The notes beneath the pieces are model-generated. The model was not told where the DNA came from and did no database searches. It was given only the letters and a program-made list of their open reading frames with translations. Below, piece by piece: positions 56,358-64,000 of a DNA stretch of 64,000 nt. Position numbers and translations under genes: made by a program. The stretch's first letter is position 1, and the number at the start of each line of letters is the position of its first letter. This stretch comes from Micromonospora sp. Llam0 (GTDB lineage Bacteria > Actinomycetota > Actinomycetes > Mycobacteriales > Micromonosporaceae): the NCBI RefSeq assembly GCF_003751085.1, contig NZ_RJJY01000001.1, forward strand, positions 5,208,001 through 5,272,000, given 5' to 3'.

Positions 56358-58045
56358 CCTCGATCCACCGATGAAGGTTTGACCGGCAGGACCCCGGCTA
56401 CAGAAAGTGCCCTCTGAACTGGAAGGATAGGAGTTCTGACGCTTCTATCACTCGGTTCGAGAGGGCACCTCGCAGGTGAGAATACGCCAGGACGCGCCGG
56501 TGGTGCGCGCGACGTTCGACGATCCGAATCTGGTGTCGTGTGCCGGTCTCGTTCCGGTGATGCGCCTTGCCGAGCAGGCCGGTCTGCACGACGCGGTCGC
56601 AGACCGGGTCAGGCTACCGACGGACAAGGGCGCGAACCCGGCCGGCAAGGTCGCCACGATCGTGGCCGGGATGCTCGCGGGCGCGGACAGCATCGACGAC
56701 CTCGACATCGCCCGGCACGGCGGCATGCGGTCGCTGTTCGGCGGCGTGTACGCGCCGTCGACACTCGGGTCGTTCCTGCGTACGTTCACCCACGGGCACG
56801 TACGGCAGTTACAGGCCGCCGCCCGCGACACCCTGATCGGTCTGACCGGCCGGGCACCGATCCTGACCGGCGCCGACACCCTGTGCTTCGTGGACATCGA
56901 CTCCATGCTGCGGCGGGTGTACGGCAAGCAGAAGCAGGGCATCGGGTTCGGCCACGCCAAGGTCGGCGGCTACAACGTCTACCTGCGCGGCTACAACCCC
57001 CTGGTCGCGACGCTGTCCACCCCGCTGTCCGCGCCGGTGATCGCCGCCACGAGGCTGCGGTCGGGTAACGCCGGCTCGGCCCGGGGCGCCGCCACCATGA
57101 TCGCCGAGGCCATCACGACCGCCCGGGCATGCGGCGCTTCGGGGGAGATCATGGTGCGAGCGGACTCGGCGTTCTACGCCAAGACGGTGATCAGCGGCTG
57201 CCGGCGTCGTGGCGTGCGGTTCTCGGTCACCTGCCGCATCGACCCGAAGATCCGCGCCGCGTGCGACGGCATCGCCGCCGACCAGTGGGTCGACATCACC
57301 TATCCGCAGGCCGTCTGGGACGAAGACGCCGGCCGGTGGATCTCCGACGCGCAGATCGCCGAAACCACGTACACCGCGTTCGCCGGCACCCGACACGAGG
57401 CGACCGCCCGGCTGATCGTGCGCCGCGTCCGCCGCGACGACCCGCAACAGATCCCCGGCCAGGACGAACTCCTGCCGACCTACCGGTACCACGCCGTGTT
57501 CACCGACAGCCCGTACACCCTCGTCCAGGCCGAAGCCCAGCACCGGCAACACGCGATCATCGAGCACGTCAACGCCGACCTGATCACCGGGCCCCTCGCC
57601 CACCTGCCCTCCGGACACTTCAGCGCCAACGACGCCTGGCTGACCTGCGCCGCGATCACGCACAACCTCACCCGCGCCGCCGGACACCTCGCCGCGGGCA
57701 CCTGGTCGACCGCCAGACCCGCCACCATCCGGACCCGGATCATCACCGTCGCGGCCCGCCTCGCCCACCGGGCCCGCACCATCCACCTACACCTGCCCGA
57801 GTACTGGCCCTGGCAGGCGGCGTTCGACAACCTGTTCACCGCCGTCCAGCCGGCACCCGGCTGACCACACCCCACCAGCCGAAACCAGGCGGCCCGACCA
57901 CAGGCCACAATCCCCGTTCCACCTCGAACCCTCACCCTCGGAGCAAGCCGATCACGTGATCGGCGACTCCCTCACGCCCGCCCCACCACCCCAATACAGA
58001 AATGTTCAACCAACATTTAGCGGCAACCGCGTCGGTGGATCGAGG
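56358..58045 (+). mobile_element. IS1380-family element, copy 2 (1,688 bp, inverted relative to copy 1)
   Basis: The same 14-bp terminal repeats lie at 56358-56371 and 58032-58045. Left flank is CTAAG (56353-56357), right flank is CTGAG (58046-58050), so there is no exact target duplication. The two flanks also belong to unrelated contexts: an SDR promoter on the left and the middle of an EcsC gene on the right. This suggests deletion or recombination between two earlier copies rather than a simple insertion. Confidence 0.95.
56476..57864 (+). CDS. IS1380-family DDE transposase, copy 2
   Basis: 462 residues, identical in every position to the copy 1 protein. It has the same motifs, with VDIDSMLRRVYGKQ and VRADSAFYAKTVISG in the catalytic core. 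The gene is intact. The start is at a GTG inside the sequence CAGGTGAGAATACGCC, after GAGGGCACC. Confidence 0.93.
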   Translation: MRIRQDAPVVRATFDDPNLVSCAGLVPVMRLAEQAGLHDAVADRVRLPTDKGANPAGKVATIVAGMLAGADSIDDLDIARHGGMRSLFGGVYAPSTLGSFLRTFTHGHVRQLQAAARDTLIGLTGRAPILTGADTLCFVDIDSMLRRVYGKQKQGIGFGHAKVGGYNVYLRGYNPLVATLSTPLSAPVIAATRLRSGNAGSARGAATMIAEAITTARACGASGEIMVRADSAFYAKTVISGCRRRGVRFSVTCRIDPKIRAACDGIAADQWVDITYPQAVWDEDAGRWISDAQIAETTYTAFAGTRHEATARLIVRRVRRDDPQQIPGQDELLPTYRYHAVFTDSPYTLVQAEAQHRQHAIIEHVNADLITGPLAHLPSGHFSANDAWLTCAAITHNLTRAAGHLAAGTWSTARPATIRTRIITVAARLAHRARTIHLHLPEYWPWQAAFDNLFTAVQPAPG

Positions 58046-58501
58046 CTGAGTACCTCGATCGCGTCGCGCATCGCGTACTCCTACGGCTACGACGCCAAAG
58101 ACCCCTCGGAGCAAGCTTTTATCGAACGCCTGGTGCACCGGTCCTTCATGGCACAGGCGGCCAAGGTGGGGCCGCTGCGCGACACCGCACGAGCGGCCAG
58201 CGCTCTGAAGGGACGCGTGAATTGGTCAGCCAAGCTCCGCGCGGACCATCGCCTCGTGATCGCCCTTGAGAAGTTGCTGCAGCATTTGGGTCCGGCTGGT
58301 GCCAGGGTCCCAGTTCAAAACGTCGCCAAGGCCGTGCCCGTCGTGGGCGTCCTCATCGGTGCAGGGGTGAATTCCACAGTCCTCGGCGGCGTGGCCGCCG
58401 ATGCCCAGCGGTACTGCCAAACCCGTTTCCTGTGTGACAAGTATGGACTGCCGATGCCGACCGCACTGGCCACCTATCAGACCGAGACCGACGCCCTGTA
58501 A
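58046..58501 (+). pseudogene. EcsC-family protein, C-terminal part, 5' end lost
   Basis: About 150 residues of protein-like sequence run in frame from the insertion boundary to a stop at 58499-58501. The EcsC pattern is visible: helical N-part with YGYDAKDPSEQAFIERLVHR, then VPVVGVLIGAGVNSTVLGGV and RFLCDKYGL near the end. EcsC proteins are membrane-associated and poorly characterised, and occur near secretion and stress genes. The N-terminal part is not present on the other side of the insertion sequence and has been lost. Confidence 0.75.
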
Positions 58502-58607
58502 ACCGTAGATGAGCTCGAATTGGCAAGACAGCAGAGATCCAAGCACGCCTACAGGACTACTCTAAAGAACTACGCAACCCGGTCCGATCAGTAGCTCGGC
58601 ACCGCCA

Positions 58608-59036
58608 TCAGAGTCGACTTGCGGTATCGACAGCGCTGGCGAGGATGGCATCGATATCGTCACTGCTAGCCCGACCTTCACCGAGCACATGCATGATAGT
58701 TAGGCTCTGGATCTTACCGGCCATCTCAGGATCGAAGTCGGACTCGACATCGGGGTCGAGTGCCGCCTTCACCAGGCGTTCCGCAGCGTTTGCGTCGATC
58801 TCGCGCGGATCTACCGGAGCAGCCGCGCGCAACTCGGCAACGAACTGCACGATGTCGGCTTCACTAGCAACCTCCGATAGGCGATGGTTGACGGCGTAGT
58901 AGAAGACGATGCCCATCAGGGTGGAGAAGTCACCCCAGCCCTTGGTGTTCAGCTGGGCTTCCAGGCGATCGTTCTCGGCGTAGTCACCCTTCAGCATCGT
59001 GCGAAAATATTCGACCAAGTCAGGCTCAATCTTCAT
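58608..59036 (-). CDS. Unknown protein C of a three-gene operon
   Basis: 142 residues. Acidic, mostly helical, soluble. It begins KIEPDLVEYFRTMLKGDYAE and contains WGDFSTLMGIVFYYAVNHRL and SEADIVQFVAELRAAAPVDP. I recognise no family. It starts 3 bases after the stop of gene B, so it is translated from the same mRNA. The DNA is less GC-rich than the core genes, in keeping with acquisition. A role as an immunity, chaperone or partner protein for genes A and B is an open guess. Confidence 0.7.
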   Translation of the reverse strand: MKIEPDLVEYFRTMLKGDYAENDRLEAQLNTKGWGDFSTLMGIVFYYAVNHRLSEVASEADIVQFVAELRAAAPVDPREIDANAAERLVKAALDPDVESDFDPEMAGKIQSLTIMHVLGEGRASSDDIDAILASAVDTASRL

Positions 59037-59039
59037 AAT

Positions 59040-59666
59040 TTACTTCCCTTCACGGCGTTTCTTGTATTTTTTCCACATTTCGCGACCCACTACGGCAGTG
59101 GCACCGGCAGCCATGATCACGGCAGTCACCGGATTGTCCACACTCGGGCGATCAGCAGGGATCGGCTCCGGCGCTACCGTCGTAGCACTCTCCGACCCCG
59201 GCTGGATCTTGAACAGGTCGAGAATTTCTTTCCCCGTCTGCATCGTCTTTTCCGCGTTCTGCAGGTGTTCCTCAGCGGAGTCGGCCTTCTGCACGAAGCG
59301 ACGCGCGAACCGGTCGGCCCTGCTGCCCGCCCCCTCGGCCTCTGCCACAAGACGTTCACCTGAGACATCGATTTTGGGGTCAGACGGAGGCGCCACGCCT
59401 GGAGCAATATGGTTGACGTAGTTGACGATATGATCGCAGATATCGTTCAGGATGCCAGCGACCCGATCGGCTTTCGCCCCAGCGATCTGCGCCTCGGCGA
59501 TAGCGGTCTTGATGGACTGATCGGTGCTTCCGCGAGCAGCTTCCGAGTAGTGCACGGCGGCTTGGTTGGCGTCTGCCTGTGCGCGGTTGGCGGTCACGGC
59601 TGCGGCAAGCAGCCGCTCCCGCGCAGCGTAGAGCCGCGCTACGACGTCGCCGAGGGTCCCGGACAT
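59040..59666 (-). CDS. Unknown protein B: helical domain plus C-terminal membrane helix
   Basis: 208 residues. The first 80 residues are Ala-rich and helical (MSGTLGDVVARLYAARERLL), similar in style to WXG100-like modules of actinobacterial secreted proteins. A middle coiled-coil-like part follows (ERLVAEAEGAGSRADRFARR). A hydrophobic helix (AVIMAAGATAVVGREMW, about 180-196) and a basic tail KKYKKRREGK end the protein. A tail-anchored membrane protein is likely. The start overlaps the stop of gene A (TGATG), so translation is coupled. Confidence 0.7.
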   Translation of the reverse strand: MSGTLGDVVARLYAARERLLAAAVTANRAQADANQAAVHYSEAARGSTDQSIKTAIAEAQIAGAKADRVAGILNDICDHIVNYVNHIAPGVAPPSDPKIDVSGERLVAEAEGAGSRADRFARRFVQKADSAEEHLQNAEKTMQTGKEILDLFKIQPGSESATTVAPEPIPADRPSVDNPVTAVIMAAGATAVVGREMWKKYKKRREGK

Positions 59667-59923
59667 CAGAGCTTGGCTACGTAATCGTTCGCGTTCTGGA
59701 CAGCAGCGCCAAACCGCCGGATCGCCAGCTCAACCTCACGTTCCAACGAGTCCAGCTTCGCCTTTGCCTTCTCGACCTCGTCATGGGCGCTGTCATGCAT
59801 CGTGGCCCGCGCCAGGGCACCCGCTTCCGCAGCCTCGGCGAGCGCCTGTTCAAGGATCTGACACCCTTGCCGGACTGCTTCGTTGCCCAGCTCGACAGTG
59901 CGCTTCACATCGTCAACGCTCAT
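59666..59923 (-). CDS. Unknown small helical protein A
   Basis: 85 residues, almost all helix. MSVDDVKRTVELGNEAVRQG is followed by a long coiled-coil stretch (VEKAKAKLDSLEREVELAIR). Size and helical hairpin look are like ESX/WXG100 substrates, but no WXG motif is present. It is the first gene of the operon A-B-C and lies 84 bases after the pglX stop on the same strand. It may therefore be cotranscribed with the methyltransferase gene. Confidence 0.7.
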   Translation of the reverse strand: MSVDDVKRTVELGNEAVRQGCQILEQALAEAAEAGALARATMHDSAHDEVEKAKAKLDSLEREVELAIRRFGAAVQNANDYVAKL

Positions 59924-60007
59924 CGACCACCGCTCCGTCGCCCTCCCGGCACCAGCCGAACCTATCGGACACCGGCACCGTCCAACAGGGTCAGACGGTA
60001 CCGACTC

Positions 60008-63000
60008 CTACTCGGGGAGGCCGCGGAGCAGGGACAGGGCGGTGCGGTCGGAGCTGAGGGTGGACAGCTCGGTGTCGATGAAGTCGGTGTAGAACTGTGC
60101 CGGCGAGCCGGGATAGCCGGGCCGTTCTGCGGCGTACCACTGGTGTAGCCACGGCTCCAGCTCCAGCAGGCCGGCGAGCAGCGGCAGCAGACGGTGCGCC
60201 TCCCACGCCTCCTGACTGCGCCGATTCACGTACACCGTGGCCAGCGCCTGCGCCTGCGCCAGGTGGTCCCAGCCGGCCCAGCCGAGCAGCAGGCTGGAGT
60301 CGGTGTCACGACCCATTTCCGGGTACGAGATGAAGCGCTCCTTCGGCACGTCGAGCTTGCCGCGTGCCCGCCAGTACGACGGCCGGACGAAGTCCGCCGA
60401 GGTGTACTTCGGCGGCACGTCGATCTCGACCGTCTCCCCGGCGTCCTCACGCCGCTGCCTCTCCCAGGTCTGCTCCCACAACACCCGCTTGCGCAGCCCG
60501 GACGGCTTGTAGCGCTGCTTCGGCAGAAACGGCACATGCTCGGTCGTGAGCAACTTGTCGAGCGCGACGACCAAGCTCACGCCCTCGTACTCCGGCAGCA
60601 GCGCCAACACCTGCTGGAAGTCGGCGTCGCCGGCCACCCGGTCGGCGAGCTGTGCCACCGACAGCGGCTCCGGCGTGCCGCCCCACAGCTCGGGAGCCTC
60701 CAGCCGCTCCAGCAGCCAGTCCCGCAGCGCCGCCGCCTGCATCTTGTCCCAGCCATCGGTGGACCAGCGTCGCTTGCACTCCGGACGCTCGATTAGCTGA
60801 AGGTGCCGGTTGCCAGCCGTGGCAGCGATCCGTCGTTCGACCAGGTCGCGGTAATCCGCTGGCCAGTCGGGGCTGGGCTTGTCCACCGGTACGGAGTCGT
60901 GCCGCACGAACCAGGCCGTCTCCACACCCTGCCGGACCATGGTGATCTCGAACGCCCGCTCGCCGAGGCTCAGCCCTGGCGGGTCCGGATGGGTCAGGTC
61001 CTCATCCATCAGCCCGTAGAGCCGGTAGACCTCCCAGTCCAGCTCCTCCTGGAGTGCGATCATCCGCGCGCGGACTAGGTCGTACTCGGCACGCGCCAGG
61101 GCCAGCCGCTCCACAGTCGGCACCCCCGACCCGGCCACTGCCGCCGGAGTCAGCTCACCCAACCGCTGCGCCAACGCATCCAGCTCCCGCGCCCGCCCCA
61201 ACGGATACTCCGCCGGTAACGGAAAGCGCTGGAGCTTTGTAGCATTGAATTGATAGAATCTCTCCCACTCTTGACTCTTAAAACCCTCATTAATACCCTG
61301 ACTCCCTTTATTGTGACTCACTTGCTTGAGCCAAAAACAGGAAGTCGAGCTGTTAAGCACCCCAAGCAACCGTAGGAAATCTTCCTCGGTTGCACCATCC
61401 GGCAACTTGATTACGGGTGCCGTCTGCTTGAAAACCTTCCCACCCCGATCCAAGACGAAATGGTTATGCGTCGCCACCTCGGCATAGGAAATTGACAGCG
61501 GCTCCCGAAGGCGATGTAGTGCAACCTGATGCCATTCCCACCACTTTCTACCTTCAACCCGGTACGACGTCTTTGCAAAAGTTCGCCGAGCCCACAGGGT
61601 CGTTTTCGCCAGCCATAGGCGCCGATACAAACTTGGGAAGTCCTCGATATTTAGAAGACCATCGAGATCATAGGGGAAATATGAATGATCACTGCTACCA
61701 ATTATGTAATCTCGGACCACCTCACCAACAACAACCTGACGATGCACCTCTGGCTCGATGCCAAACCGGCACATCACAGAAGCAGCTGCCAGCATTGCCG
61801 AATCCGCATTTGTCTGCCCAGTGTAACCAATATGCGAGACATGCTCATCGAGAGTTATCAATATTTGATTCAAGGCCGCAAATGTTTGCGTTGCATCCCC
61901 TCCAGCTAGGCTCCAGGGGAACTTGCCAAGTTCGTCACGAGGCAAATTGGCAACAGTTACCCAACTCGACGTCGACCCCTCGCGGTCAATCTGCTCTACG
62001 ATTGCCTGCCAGACGAGCCCGTCAGCCGGGTTCTCTGGGGCAGACGGCTCCCCCCGCACCCCGAGGACAGCGCGGACGACCGGGAGGCGGCGTCGGGCGT
62101 TGGTGCGGCCGATCAGGATGACGGTCGGCGTGCCGTGGCCGGGGATGTAGGCACCAGAGGTGTCGATGACCTCGCTCAGCTCGACCTCGTGGGCGAAGTA
62201 GTCCTCGATCAGCTTCTTGCCGAATTCGCGCTTCATGAAGGCATTGCCGGTGATCTGGCCGACGAAGCCGGCGCCCTCGCCGTACTCGTCGGATTTTTTC
62301 GCCAGGTCGAAGAAGCGCTTCGCGAAGGGCACCGTCAGCGCGTACTGCCGGTGGCAGACGCTCGGGTAGATGCTGCGGTAGAGCTTGTTGCGGGCCGGGT
62401 CGGCGACGGTGATGTAGGGCGGGTTGCCGACGACCACCGTGTACTGGCCGACCTCCAGATACTCGGCGAGCAGTTCGTCGTCTTCGCTCTCGTAGGCGAA
62501 GACCTGCTCCCCCTCAAGAGCTGCCAGCAGGTCACCTTGTGCGCGGGAGGCGCGGCCCCACTCCAGCAGGGAGTCGCCGGTGGCGACGCGGACCGGGAAG
62601 GCGGGGCAGCGTTCGAGCTTGTGCCACTTGCCGAGCTTGATCGCGGCGACCAGCAGCCGGAAGCGGGCGATGGCGACCGCGAAGGCGTTGATGTCGACGC
62701 CGGTGACCTGGCCGAGCGCCCGGTCGACGATGGCCCGGATGTCGGTGGTCGGCTCCCGCTTGCGCCACTCGCGCACCAGCCGGTCGAACGCGCCGAGCAG
62801 GAAGTGGCCGGAGCCGCACGTCGGGTCGATCACCTTCATCTCGGGCAGGCCGAACTCGCTCAGCGCCGGCTCGAACGTCCGGTCCAGGATGAACTTCTCG
62901 ACGAACACCGGGGTCTGCAACAGCGCGTACGTCTTCTTCGCGTGCGTCGACAGCTCCTGGTAGAGGTCACCGAGGAAGCGGGTGTCCAGGGTCGCGCTGC

Positions 63001-63541
63001 GCAGCGACACCCGGCCCTCCCCCGTACGGAAGAAGTTGCTCAGCCCCTCCGCGGCCGCGCCGGAGATGTCGAACCGCCACACCGGGTTGTGCTTGTCGAA
63101 GATCTGCGCCGTCGGGCGCAGCCTGCCCAGGTAGCGGAACGCTTCCCGCAGCCAGTGCCGGTCGTTGTGCAACGAATGCTCGGCCTCGATCAGGTACGCC
63201 TGCCGCCGCTGCATGCCCGTCTCGGCCGGGGCCGCCGGGTCGTCACCGCCGATCCACAGCCCGTCGATCAGCTCGTTGTCCTCGCAGAAGCGGACGAAGA
63301 CACAACCCAGCACCCAGGCCACCGCCGCCTGGTCGAGCACGTCCTCCAGCCACACCTCGAACGCGCCGGCCAGCCGCTCGGCCTTCTTCGCCTTCTCGTA
63401 CTCCTGCAGCAGCTCGGCCCGCAACGACAGCGACTCCGGCTCCGCGAGCCGCTTACGCAGGTCGTCGACCAGGTGTTTCACCTGCGCCTGCATCGCCTGC
63501 TGGAGTCGCCGCCGCGCGTCTTCGTCGAGTTCATCGAGCAC
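60008..63541 (-). CDS. pglX: PglX-type adenine-specific DNA methyltransferase (BREX-2/DISARM-like)
   Basis: 1,177 residues from a GTG at 63541. The N-terminus reads LQQAMQAQVKHLVDDLRKRL. The methyltransferase core has the SAM motif VIDPTCGSGHFLLGAFDRL (238-256), VTGVDINAFAVAIARFRLL and the catalytic NPPY at 373-376. The C-terminus YWRARGKLDVPKERFISYPE is characteristic of PglX from BREX type 2 and the related DISARM enzyme. In those systems it methylates host DNA at adenine while the other components stop phage. No pglW, pglY, pglZ or brxD gene is in the window, so it looks orphan here. Bases 61240-61960 (residues about 528-768) are clearly more AT-rich, consistent with exchange of the target-recognition region. 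Confidence 0.9.
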   Translation of the reverse strand: MLDELDEDARRRLQQAMQAQVKHLVDDLRKRLAEPESLSLRAELLQEYEKAKKAERLAGAFEVWLEDVLDQAAVAWVLGCVFVRFCEDNELIDGLWIGGDDPAAPAETGMQRRQAYLIEAEHSLHNDRHWLREAFRYLGRLRPTAQIFDKHNPVWRFDISGAAAEGLSNFFRTGEGRVSLRSATLDTRFLGDLYQELSTHAKKTYALLQTPVFVEKFILDRTFEPALSEFGLPEMKVIDPTCGSGHFLLGAFDRLVREWRKREPTTDIRAIVDRALGQVTGVDINAFAVAIARFRLLVAAIKLGKWHKLERCPAFPVRVATGDSLLEWGRASRAQGDLLAALEGEQVFAYESEDDELLAEYLEVGQYTVVVGNPPYITVADPARNKLYRSIYPSVCHRQYALTVPFAKRFFDLAKKSDEYGEGAGFVGQITGNAFMKREFGKKLIEDYFAHEVELSEVIDTSGAYIPGHGTPTVILIGRTNARRRLPVVRAVLGVRGEPSAPENPADGLVWQAIVEQIDREGSTSSWVTVANLPRDELGKFPWSLAGGDATQTFAALNQILITLDEHVSHIGYTGQTNADSAMLAAASVMCRFGIEPEVHRQVVVGEVVRDYIIGSSDHSYFPYDLDGLLNIEDFPSLYRRLWLAKTTLWARRTFAKTSYRVEGRKWWEWHQVALHRLREPLSISYAEVATHNHFVLDRGGKVFKQTAPVIKLPDGATEEDFLRLLGVLNSSTSCFWLKQVSHNKGSQGINEGFKSQEWERFYQFNATKLQRFPLPAEYPLGRARELDALAQRLGELTPAAVAGSGVPTVERLALARAEYDLVRARMIALQEELDWEVYRLYGLMDEDLTHPDPPGLSLGERAFEITMVRQGVETAWFVRHDSVPVDKPSPDWPADYRDLVERRIAATAGNRHLQLIERPECKRRWSTDGWDKMQAAALRDWLLERLEAPELWGGTPEPLSVAQLADRVAGDADFQQVLALLPEYEGVSLVVALDKLLTTEHVPFLPKQRYKPSGLRKRVLWEQTWERQRREDAGETVEIDVPPKYTSADFVRPSYWRARGKLDVPKERFISYPEMGRDTDSSLLLGWAGWDHLAQAQALATVYVNRRSQEAWEAHRLLPLLAGLLELEPWLHQWYAAERPGYPGSPAQFYTDFIDTELSTLSSDRTALSLLRGLPE
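61240..61960 (-). other. AT-rich patch inside pglX (putative target-recognition module)
   Basis: Within an otherwise GC-rich gene this stretch has long A/T runs. Codons ending in A or T are frequent, unlike either side. The encoded residues (about 528-768) fall after the NPPY motif, where Pgl and type II G enzymes keep specificity domains. The reading frame is kept throughout. Sequence from a lower-GC relative could have been recombined into the gene. Confidence 0.6.
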
Positions 63542-63574
63542 GGCTGCGATCCTACGGGCAGGAGGTGATCACAA

Positions 63575-64000
63575 ATGTTCGTGCGTCGCGCCTACCTGCC
63601 GACCCGGCCGCTGACCCCGGCCGATCAGGCTCGATGGCCGTACACCATCCCTGCTGTGGCCAGGCTGGCTGATCAGGGCGTCGATTTCCCCACGCCGGTG
63701 ACTCTGCTCGCCGGTGACAACGGCACCGGCAAATCCACCCTGGTCGAGGCAATCGCGGTCGCCGCCGGGTTTAACCCTGAGGGCGGCGGCACATCCTTCC
63801 GGTTCACCACCCGCGCCACCGAATCCCCGCTCGGCGAGCACCTGGTGCTGCAACGTGCCCCCGGCCGCAAGCCCCGCACCGGGTTCTTTCTGCGCGCCGA
63901 GTCGTACTACAACGTTGCCACCGAGATCGAGCGCCTCGACGCCGACCCCGACTCCCCACCTCTGCTCGGTGCCTACGGCGGAGTCTCCCCACATGAGCGC
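63575..64000 (+). CDS. AAA-family ATPase (RecF/SMC-like), N-terminal part
   Basis: 142 residues to the window end, starting at an ATG 5 bases after a perfect GGAGGTGATC ribosome site. Walker A is GDNGTGKST (47-55) in VTLLAGDNGTGKSTLVEAIA. This is followed by a segment rich in Arg (RFTTRATESPLGEHLVLQRA) and, near the edge, YGGVSPHER, where related predicted ATPases (COG3910-like) continue with the SHGE signature. It is divergent from pglX with only 33 bases between the starts, so the two promoters must overlap. Whether it is a defence partner or unrelated cannot be decided from this window. Confidence 0.75.
   Translation, partial: MFVRRAYLPTRPLTPADQARWPYTIPAVARLADQGVDFPTPVTLLAGDNGTGKSTLVEAIAVAAGFNPEGGGTSFRFTTRATESPLGEHLVLQRAPGRKPRTGFFLRAESYYNVATEIERLDADPDSPPLLGAYGGVSPHER

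Overview
The window looks like a chromosome segment of a high-GC actinobacterium, most likely a member of the Micromonosporaceae (Micromonospora/Solwaraspora type). The evidence is the GTG-rich, GC-biased coding, the conserved blocks mtrA-mtrB-lpqB-comF-hpf-secA and ftsE-ftsX-smpB-ssrA, the MoxR/DUF58/DUF4129/SpoIIM/RDD cluster, the manB-Trm112-SIS-manA cluster, and repeated XRE(DUF5753)/DUF397 pairs. No genus marker was tested.

Layout. 1-454: 5' part of ilvB on the minus strand. 943-10181: a genomic island inserted in the 3' end of tRNA-Ala(GGC). It is bounded by a 75-bp direct repeat (74/75 identical). It carries an IS200/IS605 element (tnpA/tnpB), an orphan DGQHR (DndB-like) gene, a protein with a possible Cys-His-Asp triad, a VOC protein, an IS5-family element and several gene relics, and no visible integrase. 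10335-18011: core genes yqgE, an MTA phosphorylase-like gene, a lipoprotein, tmRNA, smpB, ftsX, ftsE, prfB and a PadR regulator. 18232-24170: a Ser/Thr kinase, a membrane protein, proline catabolic P5C dehydrogenase and small conserved actinobacterial genes. 24188-34535: secA, a double-GNAT protein, hpf, comF, lpqB, mtrB and mtrA. These cover protein export, ribosome hibernation and the envelope two-component system. 34745-42539: a run of translationally coupled genes typical of the actinobacterial MoxR cluster. 42748-46787: the mannose activation operon. 46936-51790: a secreted protein, an Scr1-type XRE/DUF397 locus, an aldehyde dehydrogenase and an ArsR-SRPBCC pair under a palindromic operator.

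51942-64000 is accessory. Two 1,688-bp copies of one IS1380-family element lie in opposite orientation at 52550-54237 and 56358-58045. Copy 1 interrupts an XRE/DUF5753 gene with a clean 5-bp duplication (CTGAG). Copy 2 has non-matching flanks (CTAAG/CTGAG) and abuts a 5'-truncated EcsC gene and an SDR promoter that has lost its presumed divergent regulator, which points to an IS-mediated deletion. Between the copies are DUF397, Uma2 and SDR genes. Beyond copy 2 is a tight three-gene operon of unknown function, preceded by a 1,177-residue PglX-type (BREX-2/DISARM-like) DNA methyltransferase. An AT-rich patch inside that gene suggests a swapped target-recognition region. A divergent AAA ATPase runs off the window end.

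Best candidates for undescribed biology: the orphan pglX plus three-gene operon, and the tRNA-Ala island cargo.
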